Positions 48,314-56,277 are shown, numbered from the stretch's first letter. The stretch: DNA of 64,000 nucleotides from Gemmatimonadota bacterium (GCA_022826565.1 JAJDUP010000026.1:306742-370741); one strand, 5' to 3'. The notes: generated from the sequence alone by a model not told the origin. A program made the numbers and translations.

Positions 48314-49933
48314 ATGCCGCGCCTGCGCTATCGGGTGTCCATGGACGCCCGCGAGGCCGACCGGGGCGCAAGGGTGGCAGAGCGGGCCATGGAGCGCGTT
48401 GAGCAACAGTCTCGGGAGACGGCGCGGGCCGTGCGACGCTTCGGCGACGATCTGGACCGCGCGGGCCGCGAGGCGGGCACGGCGGCACGAGGCTTCCGGG
48501 GGGTGCATACCGCGCTCGCCGGCATCGCCACGGGCGCGGTGGCCGTGGGGCTCCAGCGGGTGATCGCCAACGCCGCGGAATTGGGCGACAGCCTTACCAA
48601 CCTCTCCCGGGCCACCGACTTGAGCGTTGAGGCGTTGCAGACCTACGGCGAGGCGTTCCGGCAAGGCGGCGCGAGCCAGGCACAGTATGAGGCCGGCGTC
48701 GCGCGGCTGGGGCTGTCGCTGTCCCAGGCACGGCGCGGGACGCTCCTGCAAGCGGCCGCGCTGCGCGAGTTGAACGTCACCGACCTTACCGACGTGGAAG
48801 GGGCGCTGCGGCGCATCTTCGAGACGGTGGACGCCGACAGCTTTCAGCGGTTGCGGCCCGTGCTGCGGCAAGTGTTCGGAGACGACAGCGTGAGGGTGTT
48901 CGGCTCAACCCTCCAACGATCCGTCGAGGACGTGGACCGCATCCGCGAGCGCGTGGGGGCGCTGGGAACCGAAGGGGCGGCGGCGCTGTCCAGCGTGGCG
49001 AGCGAGGCGAGCGAGTTGTCGGCCATACTGCGCACCGAGTTGGCCGAAGCCGTGGCCGCCAACGCCGACTCCATCCGCGACTTGCTGGGGCAGCTGGCCG
49101 CGCTGGCCCGTGGCATATCGGAGTTTCTGACGCCGCCCGATCCGGGCGCGGCGTTCTCGCCGTTCACCCGAGGCTTGTTGACGGTCGAGGCGCGCGCGCG
49201 GCTGGCCGAGCGGGCGATCGCCGACATGAACGATGAGCTATTCCAAGGGCCGCGCCTTGAGACGGCGCCCGAAGCGGCGGCGGGACTGGATGCCGTGGGG
49301 ACGGCGGCGGGCGAGGCAACGCCGAAGGTGGACCGCGCCGGCAGGATCGCGCGGCAATCGGCCGTCGGCTTCGGACTGCTCGCCGGCGAGACTCAACGGG
49401 TGCGGCGCAATCTCGCCGACGTGGCCGCAGAAATAGCGGGCGGCTTCGAGGTTCCCGAAGTGGAGGTATTCCGCTCCGTGGACGCGCTGGGCGAGTTGGG
49501 CGAGGCGGCCGCCGAAGTGGACCGGGAGTTCTCGACGGCTTCGCGTGCCGTGGAAAGTCATATGCGGCGCATCGTGGACTCGATCGCCGACGGGACCGCC
49601 ACGGCGGGCGACCTGTTGCGGACGCTCACGGCCGCGCTACTCAACGTCGGCGTGGACCTGCTGGGCCGCCGCGTCGCCACGGGCAGCTTTTCGGCCACGC
49701 CTACCGCCGCCAGCGCGGGCCGCACGCTCGCCAACGCCCAGGCCTCCCAGCGCGCCCAGCCCATCCAACTGCACGTCGAGAACCAGTGGACGGTGAACGC
49801 CATCGACGGCGAATCACTGGAGCGGGCGTTGGAGCGCGGCCGCTCCACGATCGAGGGCATCACCGAGGCCGGCGTAATGCGCGGGCTGCAACAGGCGACG
49901 CCGCTGCGGGCCGCCGTGCGGGCGGTGCGTTGA
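48314..49933 (+). CDS. Tape-measure-like protein
   Basis: A 539-residue, largely helical protein. It starts with a coiled-coil region (about 10-60), then a hydrophobic patch (VHTALAGIATGAVAVGL) and long Ala/Arg/Glu helices. Sequence such as NAAELGDSLTNLSRATDLSVEALQTYGEAFRQGG is typical of phage tail-length proteins. It is short, implying a short tail. The stop overlaps the next TTG start as TTGA. Confidence 0.75.
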   Translation: MPRLRYRVSMDAREADRGARVAERAMERVEQQSRETARAVRRFGDDLDRAGREAGTAARGFRGVHTALAGIATGAVAVGLQRVIANAAELGDSLTNLSRATDLSVEALQTYGEAFRQGGASQAQYEAGVARLGLSLSQARRGTLLQAAALRELNVTDLTDVEGALRRIFETVDADSFQRLRPVLRQVFGDDSVRVFGSTLQRSVEDVDRIRERVGALGTEGAAALSSVASEASELSAILRTELAEAVAANADSIRDLLGQLAALARGISEFLTPPDPGAAFSPFTRGLLTVEARARLAERAIADMNDELFQGPRLETAPEAAAGLDAVGTAAGEATPKVDRAGRIARQSAVGFGLLAGETQRVRRNLADVAAEIAGGFEVPEVEVFRSVDALGELGEAAAEVDREFSTASRAVESHMRRIVDSIADGTATAGDLLRTLTAALLNVGVDLLGRRVATGSFSATPTAASAGRTLANAQASQRAQPIQLHVENQWTVNAIDGESLERALERGRSTIEGITEAGVMRGLQQATPLRAAVRAVR

Positions 49934-50304
49934 GCGCGCGGCTGTGGACCCGGCAAGAGTTGGACCGCGAGTACTGGAGGCTGTGGCGGCTGGCGTGTCG
50001 GCGGGTGCGCGAGGCGGGCGGGCGGCGGCTGACACAAGCGGCTTGGCTGAGCACCATGCGCGGCCGCGAAGGCGAGGCGTACCGCGCGGCCAATTCGGCC
50101 CGCAGCGGTCACTACCACAGCACCGAGCGGGGCAAGGCGACCCGCCGGCGTGCTGAAAAGAGGCGGCGCCGCAGCCCAGGCTATCGAGCGTACCAGCGGC
50201 GGTATCAGCGGGCGAGGCGGGCGCGGCTGAAAGCGGAGGCCAAGGGGGGAGTTTCAGGGCGCGGGCGCGCATATAGGGGCCAAATGGAAGCGGCCGACCC
50301 CTAG
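49930..50304 (+). CDS. Basic protein of unknown role (124 residues)
   Basis: An Arg-rich 124-residue protein starting at TTG in a TTGA overlap with the tape measure. It contains WRLWRLACRRVREAGGRRLTQ and a basic helix RRRAEKRRRRSPGYRAYQRR, suggesting nucleic-acid binding. I see no family match. It is the last rightward gene of the element. Confidence 0.5.
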   Translation: MSARLWTRQELDREYWRLWRLACRRVREAGGRRLTQAAWLSTMRGREGEAYRAANSARSGHYHSTERGKATRRRAEKRRRRSPGYRAYQRRYQRARRARLKAEAKGGVSGRGRAYRGQMEAADP

Positions 50305-50847
50305 CGGGGCCGACCGCGACCATGTCAGACTAGACCGGGGGCGACCGAGCCTGAACGAAAGGAAGAGCCTAAAGATGGGCAGAAAAAGACGGCAACGCAA
50401 GACCGGGGGCGCGATCGGATAGACTCCATGCCATTTTCACCAGACCCGCAAGGGATTCCGCACCCCCGTTTAGGGCGCTGCCGCTAGATAGTTGGGCGGG
50501 GGGGAGCCAAAGCCGACACCAACGGGCCGCAGCAACGGGGGCGATTCCCGCCAACAGTCGGCACCACAACCCGGCGCTGAAAAGCGTGTGCGACGTGGGG
50601 CGGGGTGTTTGATCGGCCACCGCAGGTGTACCGCCCTTGAGGTCAGTTCACCGCGCCGCCAGAATGGCGCACCGAGGCCACCCGGACCCGATCGAGCGAC
50701 GCACGCCGCGCAAGCGGCTCCATACCTTCGAGCGGCTCCATACGGAGGGACTGGACACGGGAAACCCCCACGGCTCACCCGTGGGGGCTACCAACCCGTG
50801 TCCGCCCACCCGCTCACCACCGGAGGGAGACGGTTCGACGGCTACCG
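50305..50847. other. Non-coding region of element 1 with iterons and a nested hairpin
   Basis: No convincing gene. AGCGGCTCCATAC occurs twice, 18 bp apart (50713-50725, 50731-50743). Just beyond lies a nested structure: GGACACGGG (50753-50761) pairs with CCCGTGTCC (50795-50803), enclosing CCCCCACGG (50765-50773) pairing with CCGTGGGGG (50779-50787). Neither stem is followed by a T-run. The region separates rightward and leftward genes. Candidate replication origin, packaging signal or structured RNA. Confidence 0.5.
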
Positions 50848-51033
50848 CTAGTAGAGGTCGCTGAACCCTACCCGATCACTCTTCTTCGGATCCTTCTTAT
50901 AGAGGCCGCACGAGTGTGTTGCTGCTGTGGTCTCGTGCTGTGGCAGTGCTCTGCAATGTCCCATCTTGGCGTCTGGCTTGGGCGGGTGCCAATGCTGGCA
51001 CGTCGAACACGTCTGCTTTCTCTTGGCCATCAT
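50848..51033 (-). CDS. Small Cys/His-rich protein of element 1 (61 residues)
   Basis: Starts MMAKRKQTCSTCQHWHPP and continues GHCRALPQHE and HSCGLYKKD. The cysteine/histidine spacing suggests a small zinc-binding fold, as found in several phage proteins of unknown role. Its ATG overlaps the upstream stop. It is the last of three leftward genes. Confidence 0.55.
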   Translation of the reverse strand: MMAKRKQTCSTCQHWHPPKPDAKMGHCRALPQHETTAATHSCGLYKKDPKKSDRVGFSDLY

Positions 51034-51350
51034 GCGCCCCCGTTTCTGTTGAGTGCGGCCCGCACCGCATCGGCGAGCCATTCGGCGGGCGGCTGATCGG
51101 CGGCCCGCGCGGCGTCCGTCATGGCCCGCTTTTCGTCGCTGGTCAGCAAGGCGGCCAGCTTCCAGTAGCGGGGCAGCTGGGCGCGCTCTTCGGGCCAATG
51201 GCCGTGCGTGTCGAAATACTCTTGCCGTGTGCGGCGGCCAGCTTCCCGCCACGATTCGCGGTTCGCCTCTTGGCGCGTCCGGATCATGGCGCGTTGCCGC
51301 GCCGGCCACGTCTCGCTACGGCGCTTCCGCGCCTCTCGCGTTTCAGTCAT
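51030..51350 (-). CDS. Ribbon-helix-helix-like protein of element 1 (106 residues)
   Basis: The N-terminal half is a basic helix (TETREARKRRSETWPARQ). The C-terminal half, LAALLTSDEKRAMTDAARAA, then PPAEWLADAVRAAL, fits the helix-turn-helix part of ribbon-helix-helix DNA binders such as MobC-type or Arc-type proteins. ATG at 51350; an in-frame TTG about 20 codons upstream is possible. The fold is inferred by eye. Confidence 0.5.
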   Translation of the reverse strand: MTETREARKRRSETWPARQRAMIRTRQEANRESWREAGRRTRQEYFDTHGHWPEERAQLPRYWKLAALLTSDEKRAMTDAARAADQPPAEWLADAVRAALNRNGGA

Positions 51351-51484
51351 GCCGACAGCCTCTTTGATCGACTGGGCGAGCCGCGCGTCGCCACGGCTCA
51401 AGGATCGGATAATGGGGACCGTCCACCGCTCGCCCGCGAAGGCGCGGCGGAAGTCACAACGGCGGCAAGCGACGCCGTGGGGCT

Positions 51485-51724
51485 CTACTTGGAGCGAGTG
51501 CCTTCCAGCGCATCTAGCACCACGTCGGACGCTTCGGCCGGCGGCGGCGTGGTCACTATGCCGACTTGCGCCAGCGTGTCCAGCGCCAGCGCCTTTTCGG
51601 CGGCGTTGCGCAGGATGCGGCGACACCAAACCATTGTCGGCAGGCCGGCCAGTTGGGCCGCCCGCCGAACCGCTTTCAAGTCGCTTGGGTACGCCCGAAG
51701 CAAGATTGATTGATCGCGCCGCAT
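51485..51724 (-). CDS. Ribbon-helix-helix-like protein of element 1 (79 residues)
   Basis: Begins MRRDQSILLRAYPSDLKAVR, then AAQLAGLPTMVWCRRILRNA: a strand followed by two helices as in Arc/CopG-type repressors. It is the first of the leftward genes and a good candidate for the regulator binding the palindrome at 41638. Promoter should lie in 51725-51884, but I see no clear boxes. Confidence 0.5.
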   Translation of the reverse strand: MRRDQSILLRAYPSDLKAVRRAAQLAGLPTMVWCRRILRNAAEKALALDTLAQVGIVTTPPPAEASDVVLDALEGTRSK

Positions 51725-51884
51725 GGGTTCCAGCCTTGGAAGTGGTTGCGTTCTGTCGCAAGGTTTCTTCCTTACTGGCCCGCTCGTAAGAGTGTAGGTT
51801 TCGTCAATCGTCGGCGCTGCGGGCGTACATGGATACTAGCGGATTCGATAGCGGAATGGAAGCCTATGCCGGATATCGTCTTAC

Positions 51885-51912
51885 GCTGGCGAGAATATAT
51901 ATTATGCGAACC
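51885..51912 (+). other. dif-like Xer site, right edge of element 1
   Basis: Read on the minus strand, the XerC arm is GGTTCGCATAA (10 of 11 match E. coli dif), the centre TATATA, and the XerD arm TTCTCGCCAGC is degenerate. Taking this XerC arm with the XerD arm of the left site gives a site matching E. coli dif at 24 of 28. A degenerate arm on one side is expected if it derives from the element's own att site. Confidence 0.68.
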
Positions 51913-51997
51913 AACTACGGCGATTATTCAGTGGATTCAATGGGTCTGGCCCGTCCACGGGACAATTCCCGCGTGGAAATCGCAGGTCGGCCAGACG

Positions 51998-52022
51998 CTT
52001 GGGTTCGCAGAAGAACCCGAAG
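51998..52022 (-). terminator. Hairpin downstream of the TPR gene
   Basis: GGGTTC (52001-52006) pairs with GAACCC (52013-52018), extended by flanking CTT/AAG. It sits just beyond the stop of the leftward TPR gene. There is no T-run, so termination is only suggested. Confidence 0.35.
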
Positions 52023-52027
52023 CGAAT

Positions 52028-52726
52028 TCAGCGCAGCAGCGCAACCACCTCGGCCCGACGCATTTCCACGACGCCCCGTCCGGGATCGCTTTCGTCCATC
52101 TCCGTCAGCAGCCGGTCGTACAGCGCGAGCGCGCCGGCGATGTCCCCTTGATCGCGCTTGACGCGGGCGGCGTCGGCGAGCGCGTCATGGACCTGGAAGC
52201 CCAGTTCGGCCCGGTCCGCCAGCCGCTCGTACAGTCCCTCGGCCATCTGCAGGTTCCCTGCGTCTTCGGAGATCGCGGCCAGGAGGCCGGCGGCCTGGGC
52301 TCCGAGAGGATCGCCCACATCACCCGCGACGGGTTCCAGCACCTCCGCGGCGGCGGCCGGATCGCCCATGCCAGCCGTGATCTGCGCCAGCGATACCCGT
52401 GCTTCGTCCGCGAACGGCGTGCCCGAGAAGCGTTCGAGGTACAGTTGCAGATCAGCCTGTGCACCCGCCTGGTCGCCCTGCTCCAGACGCTGCTGCAACT
52501 CTTCCAGCTGAGCTGCCGCGGCGGTATTCAGCGACTCGCGATAGTTGCCGTAGTACACGAGTGCGGTTACCCCGAGCACTGCGGCCACGACGCCGATCGT
52601 CAGCGCCGACCGGTTCTTTTGAGCCCACTCGCTGAAGGTGAGCATTCTGGCGACGAAGACGTCTTCCTGTTCAGCGGGATTGACTTCTTTTGCGGGGCCG
52701 GTACCCGGCCTGCTGTATTTGCCCAT
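52028..52726 (-). CDS. TPR membrane protein (YfgM-like)
   Basis: A 232-residue protein with one TM helix (about 43-60, LTIGVVAAVLGVTALVYY) and a periplasmic TPR-like domain (about 70-230), including ADLQLYLERFSGTPFADEAR and AEGLYERLADRAELG. This matches the YfgM/ancillary-translocon type layout. It is the first host gene right of the element and reads toward dif. Function inferred from the architecture only. Confidence 0.7.
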   Translation of the reverse strand: MGKYSRPGTGPAKEVNPAEQEDVFVARMLTFSEWAQKNRSALTIGVVAAVLGVTALVYYGNYRESLNTAAAAQLEELQQRLEQGDQAGAQADLQLYLERFSGTPFADEARVSLAQITAGMGDPAAAAEVLEPVAGDVGDPLGAQAAGLLAAISEDAGNLQMAEGLYERLADRAELGFQVHDALADAARVKRDQGDIAGALALYDRLLTEMDESDPGRGVVEMRRAEVVALLR

Positions 52727-52827
52727 GATGAGTCGAAGAGATCCGTTTCGGTTTGACTTGGGTGACTGCTGAACACTAATGCTGGCGCGGAATCGGGGTC
52801 AACGCCGGATCGTGGCGGGAAACCGGA

Positions 52828-53031
52828 TCAGAGTACCCCGGAAGCGACGTGGAGCGGCCTTTCCGTCTGGTGAACCTCCAGGCACCCGTCGGCTTCGGTC
52901 TCGAGCTGCAGGGTGATGTGCTGGAGTTGGAAATCCCGGTACGCGATGGTCCTCAGGCCACCGAGCAGCTCGTCGCGCCTCTGTCCGTCGGCGGGATCGA
53001 CCATCACGTGGGCGGTGAGCGCGTCGTTCAA
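52828..53031 (-). CDS. Stand-alone CDF-transporter C-terminal-like domain (67 residues)
   Basis: ALTAHVMVDPADG and FQLQHITLQLETEADG closely resemble the cytoplasmic C-terminal domain of cation diffusion facilitators (CzcD type, 'alsaHvvv...hvTlQvE'). The membrane part is missing: upstream sequence is the dehydratase gene in another frame. It starts at a TTG in a TTGA overlap with that gene. It could be a remnant or a free metal-sensing domain. Confidence 0.45.
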   Translation of the reverse strand: MNDALTAHVMVDPADGQRRDELLGGLRTIAYRDFQLQHITLQLETEADGCLEVHQTERPLHVASGVL

Positions 53032-54038
53032 TCGACCAGCGCCGTGAGCGCCGCCGGATCAACGTTGCCGCCGGATACGATTGTGGCGGCACATCCTGCA
53101 GGCCTGTACCCAGACCGGAGCGCTGCGATCCCAACCGCCCCCCCGCCCTCGACCACCAGCCGGTGGCGGTGGAAACACCACGCTACCGCCCTGCGGATCT
53201 CGTCCTCTTCGACGATCACATGCTCGGCCGCGACCTCCTTTACAATATCGAACGTCAACCGATTGTCGAGCCCGATCCCGCCCGACAGCGCCGAAGCCAC
53301 CGTTTCTTCGTCGGGCAGCTGGACGGGCTTTCCGGCATCGATGCTCTGCACCATTACCGACGCGCGGCGCGCGGACACGGCAACCACACGAACCCCGGCG
53401 GCCTTCGCCGCCAGTCCGACACCCGCGACAAGTCCCCCGCCGGACAGGGGCACGAGCAACTCTTCGAGATTCGGCACTTGCTGGAGCAGCTCGAGCGCGA
53501 TGGTCCCCTGCCCTTCGATCACGTCGGGATCGTCGAAGGGGTGGATGAGCGTCAGCCCGCGCGAGGTGGCGAGCGTCGCCGCGCGCTCTTCGGCCGCGTC
53601 GTAGCTGTCGCCGCAGAAGACCAGCGTGGCGGCGGCCTCCTCGATCCCGCGCAGCTTGAGCGGGTCGGCCCAGTCGGGAACGCAGACGGTGGCGGCGATG
53701 CCGATGTGACGTGCCACTTCCGCGACGGCGCGGCCATGGTTGCCGGAGGAGGCCGCGACGATGCCCCGGCGGCGCTCTGCCCGGTCCAGCTTGAGGATCC
53801 GGTTGGCCGCTCCCCGCACCTTGAAGGAGCCGGTTCGCTGGAGTGACTCCAGCTTGAGGGCAACCTGGCCGGCCGGGGTTTCGACCGGAAGCACCGGCGT
53901 GCGCCAGATCAGGTCGCGGATGCGTTCGCGGGCCCGCGCGAAGTCGAGCGCTGGCGGCCCGCACCGGTCCTGCGCGGTCGCCGGGATGGCCGGCGCGACC
54001 GCCGGAGAGGACTTGGCCGTCGTGTCCCGATGTCTCAC
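53028..54038 (-). CDS. Threonine/serine dehydratase-like PLP enzyme
   Basis: A 336-residue fold-type II PLP enzyme. The PLP lysine is in QRTGSFKVRGAANRI, with the ASSGNHGRAVAEVA loop and the phosphate-binding VPLSGGGLVAGVG, and SGGNVDP at the end. It is like catabolic threonine dehydratase (TdcB/IlvA catalytic part) but lacks a C-terminal ACT domain. Serine racemase-type activity is an alternative. It follows the LVIVD protein gene at 20 bp. Confidence 0.85.
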   Translation of the reverse strand: MRHRDTTAKSSPAVAPAIPATAQDRCGPPALDFARARERIRDLIWRTPVLPVETPAGQVALKLESLQRTGSFKVRGAANRILKLDRAERRRGIVAASSGNHGRAVAEVARHIGIAATVCVPDWADPLKLRGIEEAAATLVFCGDSYDAAEERAATLATSRGLTLIHPFDDPDVIEGQGTIALELLQQVPNLEELLVPLSGGGLVAGVGLAAKAAGVRVVAVSARRASVMVQSIDAGKPVQLPDEETVASALSGGIGLDNRLTFDIVKEVAAEHVIVEEDEIRRAVAWCFHRHRLVVEGGGAVGIAALRSGYRPAGCAATIVSGGNVDPAALTALVD

Positions 54039-54057
54039 TCAGTCTGCGAGATGATGC

Positions 54058-55941
54058 TCAGGAGATGATCCTCTGGCCCTCGACCAGCTTCACGATCCAC
54101 AGTCCCGAATTCAGGTCCGACGTGAAGATGTGGCCCTTGTGAATCTGGGCGCCCCAGGTCATCCCCCAATTCGGTACGGTCGATTCGGCGTCGGTGGTCT
54201 TGAGGATCGCGATCTCCCTGCCCTGCCGGTACAGGTCGCCCCGCAGCTCTCCGGAGATGTCCACGACCCTGAGGCCTGCCTGGTAGTACCCCACGTACAG
54301 CCGGTCCCCCTCCACCCAGATGTTGTGGGCGCCCGCTTCGGGCACCTCGTAGCGGGCGACTTCGACCGGGTTGTCCGGATCCTGCATGTCGAGCACGTGG
54401 ATGTACCCGCGCGCCTCGATCGGCGCGTCCGCGTCCCACACCTGCGGAAAGATCTCATCTCCGACGAAGAGGTAGCGGCCCGCGCGCCAGGCGGTGTGGG
54501 TGTTGCCGACCGGGTACTTGTAGCGCGACACGAGCGTGGGCTCGGTCGGGGTTCCTCCGTGCGTGCCGGCCCCGACATCGAGAGTGACCGCCCCGTCATC
54601 CCAGTACGACAGGTAGGCGTAGCCGTCCTGCACGACGACGTCGTGGAGCGACTTGTGGTCGGATTCGGGCATGCCCCAGCGTCCCACTTCGTCGGGATTG
54701 GCGGGGTCGGAGATGTCGATGATATGGATGTCGCTGGTCCCGTTATGGACCGCGTAGACCAGGTCGCCCTCGATCCACACGTTGTGGACGCCCCCGGGGA
54801 CGGTGCGCTTGTACTCCGATATGATCGTCGGGTGCGCGGGCTCGGAGAGGTCGAGGACGACGATTCCGTTGCGCCGGTCCGAGGCTCCTTCGCGGGTGAG
54901 GATGCCGATGCGGTTGTCGGGATGGATCTTGACGTCGTTGATCCGGCGGGCGTCGAGCTGGATGGAATCGGTGAGGACCGGAGCGGACGGATCCGTCACG
55001 TCCCACGCCTTCATCCAGTCGTACATGTAGGTCCCGACGTAGGCGTAGTCGCGGCCGTTCACGCCTTCGAAGACCCAGGTGTCGCCCGAGTGGTGGTCCG
55101 CGGCGGCGCCCCGCCCGACCGTGACCAGTTCGGCCTCCTCGATGCGCGTGGTGATCTCGGCCGACCCCGTGGCCGCCCTGCCCTCGCCGTACATCGCGGT
55201 CACTCGGTAGGTGCCCGGCCGCTCGGCGACGAAGACGCCCTCGGTCCCTTCGGCCTCGATCTGCGCGCCGGCGCCGCTGACGCTCCACTCCGGGTAGAGT
55301 GTGGTGGCGCCGCGGGCCTCGAAGCGGATGACGTCGCCTGTGCGGGCCCGGATCTCGGCGGGGACGATCTCGACGGCGCCGGGGTCGCCCTGCTCGACCG
55401 TCACGGAGACGGTGGCGCTGACGGCGCCGGCGCTGGCTGTCACGGTGGCCTGTCCAGGTGCGCGCGCGTACACCCGGCCGGTCGCGTCTACACGGGCGAC
55501 GGCTTCGTCGGAGGACGCGTAGTCCACGTCGGGCGCCATGACAGGTTCGCCGTCAGGGCCCGTCGCGCGGATCCGCACCGGTGCGCTGGTGCCGGTCACG
55601 AGGGTCGATGCCGCCAGCGATGCGTCCAGCGTGGCGACCGGGAGGGCCCGCACCACGACGGTGGCGAAGCTCATCACGTTGCCTGAGCGGGCCGCGATCC
55701 TCCCTTCCCCGGGCCCCACCGCCCATACGCGTCCGTTCTGGTCCACCTCGACGACCTCGGGCGACATCATCATCCACAGCAGGGGTGCGTCGGCTAGTAC
55801 CGTCCCGCTCTCGTCGAACACCGCGGCCGTCACGTTGGCCGTCTCTCCGACATCCAGTGTGAGGCTGGCAGGGTCCAGTTCGATCCGGTCGGGTCCGGCC
55901 TGGACTCCCGCCAGAAGCAGCAAAAAGGCGCTCGTCGTCAT
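54058..55941 (-). CDS. Secreted BIG2/LVIVD-repeat protein
   Basis: A 627-residue exported protein. The signal peptide ends around GVQAG. Ig-like BIG2-type domains occupy about 18-270 (IELDPASLTLDVGETANVTA). The C-terminal ~340 residues are LVIVD-type beta-propeller repeats, with segments such as IHIIDISDPANPDEVG and YIHVLDMQDPDNPVEVAR. Such proteins are common in Gemmatimonadota-like genomes and act outside the cytoplasm, perhaps in adhesion or binding. A GGAG site precedes the ATG. Confidence 0.85.
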   Translation of the reverse strand: MTTSAFLLLLAGVQAGPDRIELDPASLTLDVGETANVTAAVFDESGTVLADAPLLWMMMSPEVVEVDQNGRVWAVGPGEGRIAARSGNVMSFATVVVRALPVATLDASLAASTLVTGTSAPVRIRATGPDGEPVMAPDVDYASSDEAVARVDATGRVYARAPGQATVTASAGAVSATVSVTVEQGDPGAVEIVPAEIRARTGDVIRFEARGATTLYPEWSVSGAGAQIEAEGTEGVFVAERPGTYRVTAMYGEGRAATGSAEITTRIEEAELVTVGRGAAADHHSGDTWVFEGVNGRDYAYVGTYMYDWMKAWDVTDPSAPVLTDSIQLDARRINDVKIHPDNRIGILTREGASDRRNGIVVLDLSEPAHPTIISEYKRTVPGGVHNVWIEGDLVYAVHNGTSDIHIIDISDPANPDEVGRWGMPESDHKSLHDVVVQDGYAYLSYWDDGAVTLDVGAGTHGGTPTEPTLVSRYKYPVGNTHTAWRAGRYLFVGDEIFPQVWDADAPIEARGYIHVLDMQDPDNPVEVARYEVPEAGAHNIWVEGDRLYVGYYQAGLRVVDISGELRGDLYRQGREIAILKTTDAESTVPNWGMTWGAQIHKGHIFTSDLNSGLWIVKLVEGQRIIS

Positions 55942-56113
55942 TTGAGGAAACTCCGTGTATCGGTGTCTGCGACTGGTCCTCCGAAAGATACCACCGGTTT
56001 CGCCGCCCCCGCCTCTGTCGCCGCCCCCGCCTCACTTGCTATCGGAGATTCCCGTTACGATCTTTTTCCGCCACCGGAGCCCTTCCCCCGGTCAGGGGAC
56101 GCCCGGTGGTCCG

Positions 56114-56154
56114 GTCCCCGTAGCTCAGATGGATAGAGCGACTGCCTCCTAAGC
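56114..56154 (+). tRNA. tRNA-Arg(CCU) fragment, cut in the anticodon stem
   Basis: GTCCCCG acceptor strand, TA, D-stem GCTC/GAGC, and the anticodon arm ACTGC with loop CTCCTAA (anticodon CCT at 56161-minus-frame position 48-50 of the local block, i.e. 56148-56150). After GC at 56153-56154 the sequence no longer pairs (CCCG instead of AGT), and no T-arm or acceptor 3' strand follows. The 3' half is not found elsewhere in the window. The break marks the left edge of island 2. Confidence 0.75.
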
Positions 56155-56277
56155 CCCGCCAAAGGGACGCGAATCACGGCAAGAAAATCACGTAAGTCCA
56201 ACTGGGACTGCACGATCTGCGCTTCTTGCCTTTCGGGCGTGCCGGGGTCTGCCGGGCTGAAAAAGCCGGAAAATCGG

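Larger units (their letters stand above)
41490..51912. mobile_element. Integrase-less HK97-capsid element integrated between dif-like sites
   Basis: A compact phage-like unit of about 10.4 kb (site to site 10,395 bp). Rightward genes encode terminase, HNH nuclease, capsid, protease, connector, portal and tape measure; three small leftward genes lie at the right end. No integrase, lysis, replication or tail-tube gene is recognisable. The flanking 28-bp sites share the XerC-side half and centre (16 of 17 bp identical at the core). Junctions are coupled and frames intact, so it does not look decayed. Use of host XerCD for integration is inferred. Confidence 0.75.

Noticed and set aside
41729-50304. 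A decayed prophage remnant
   Set aside because: All frames are intact and coupled by overlapping starts and stops, and the element has matched ends; decay would leave frameshifts and gaps.
51829-52161. A plus-strand frame across the right dif-like site
   Set aside because: It runs through the recombination site and antisense into the TPR gene; no family features.
54058-55941. An enzyme role for the LVIVD protein
   Set aside because: Only Ig-like and propeller repeats are visible, with no catalytic motif.
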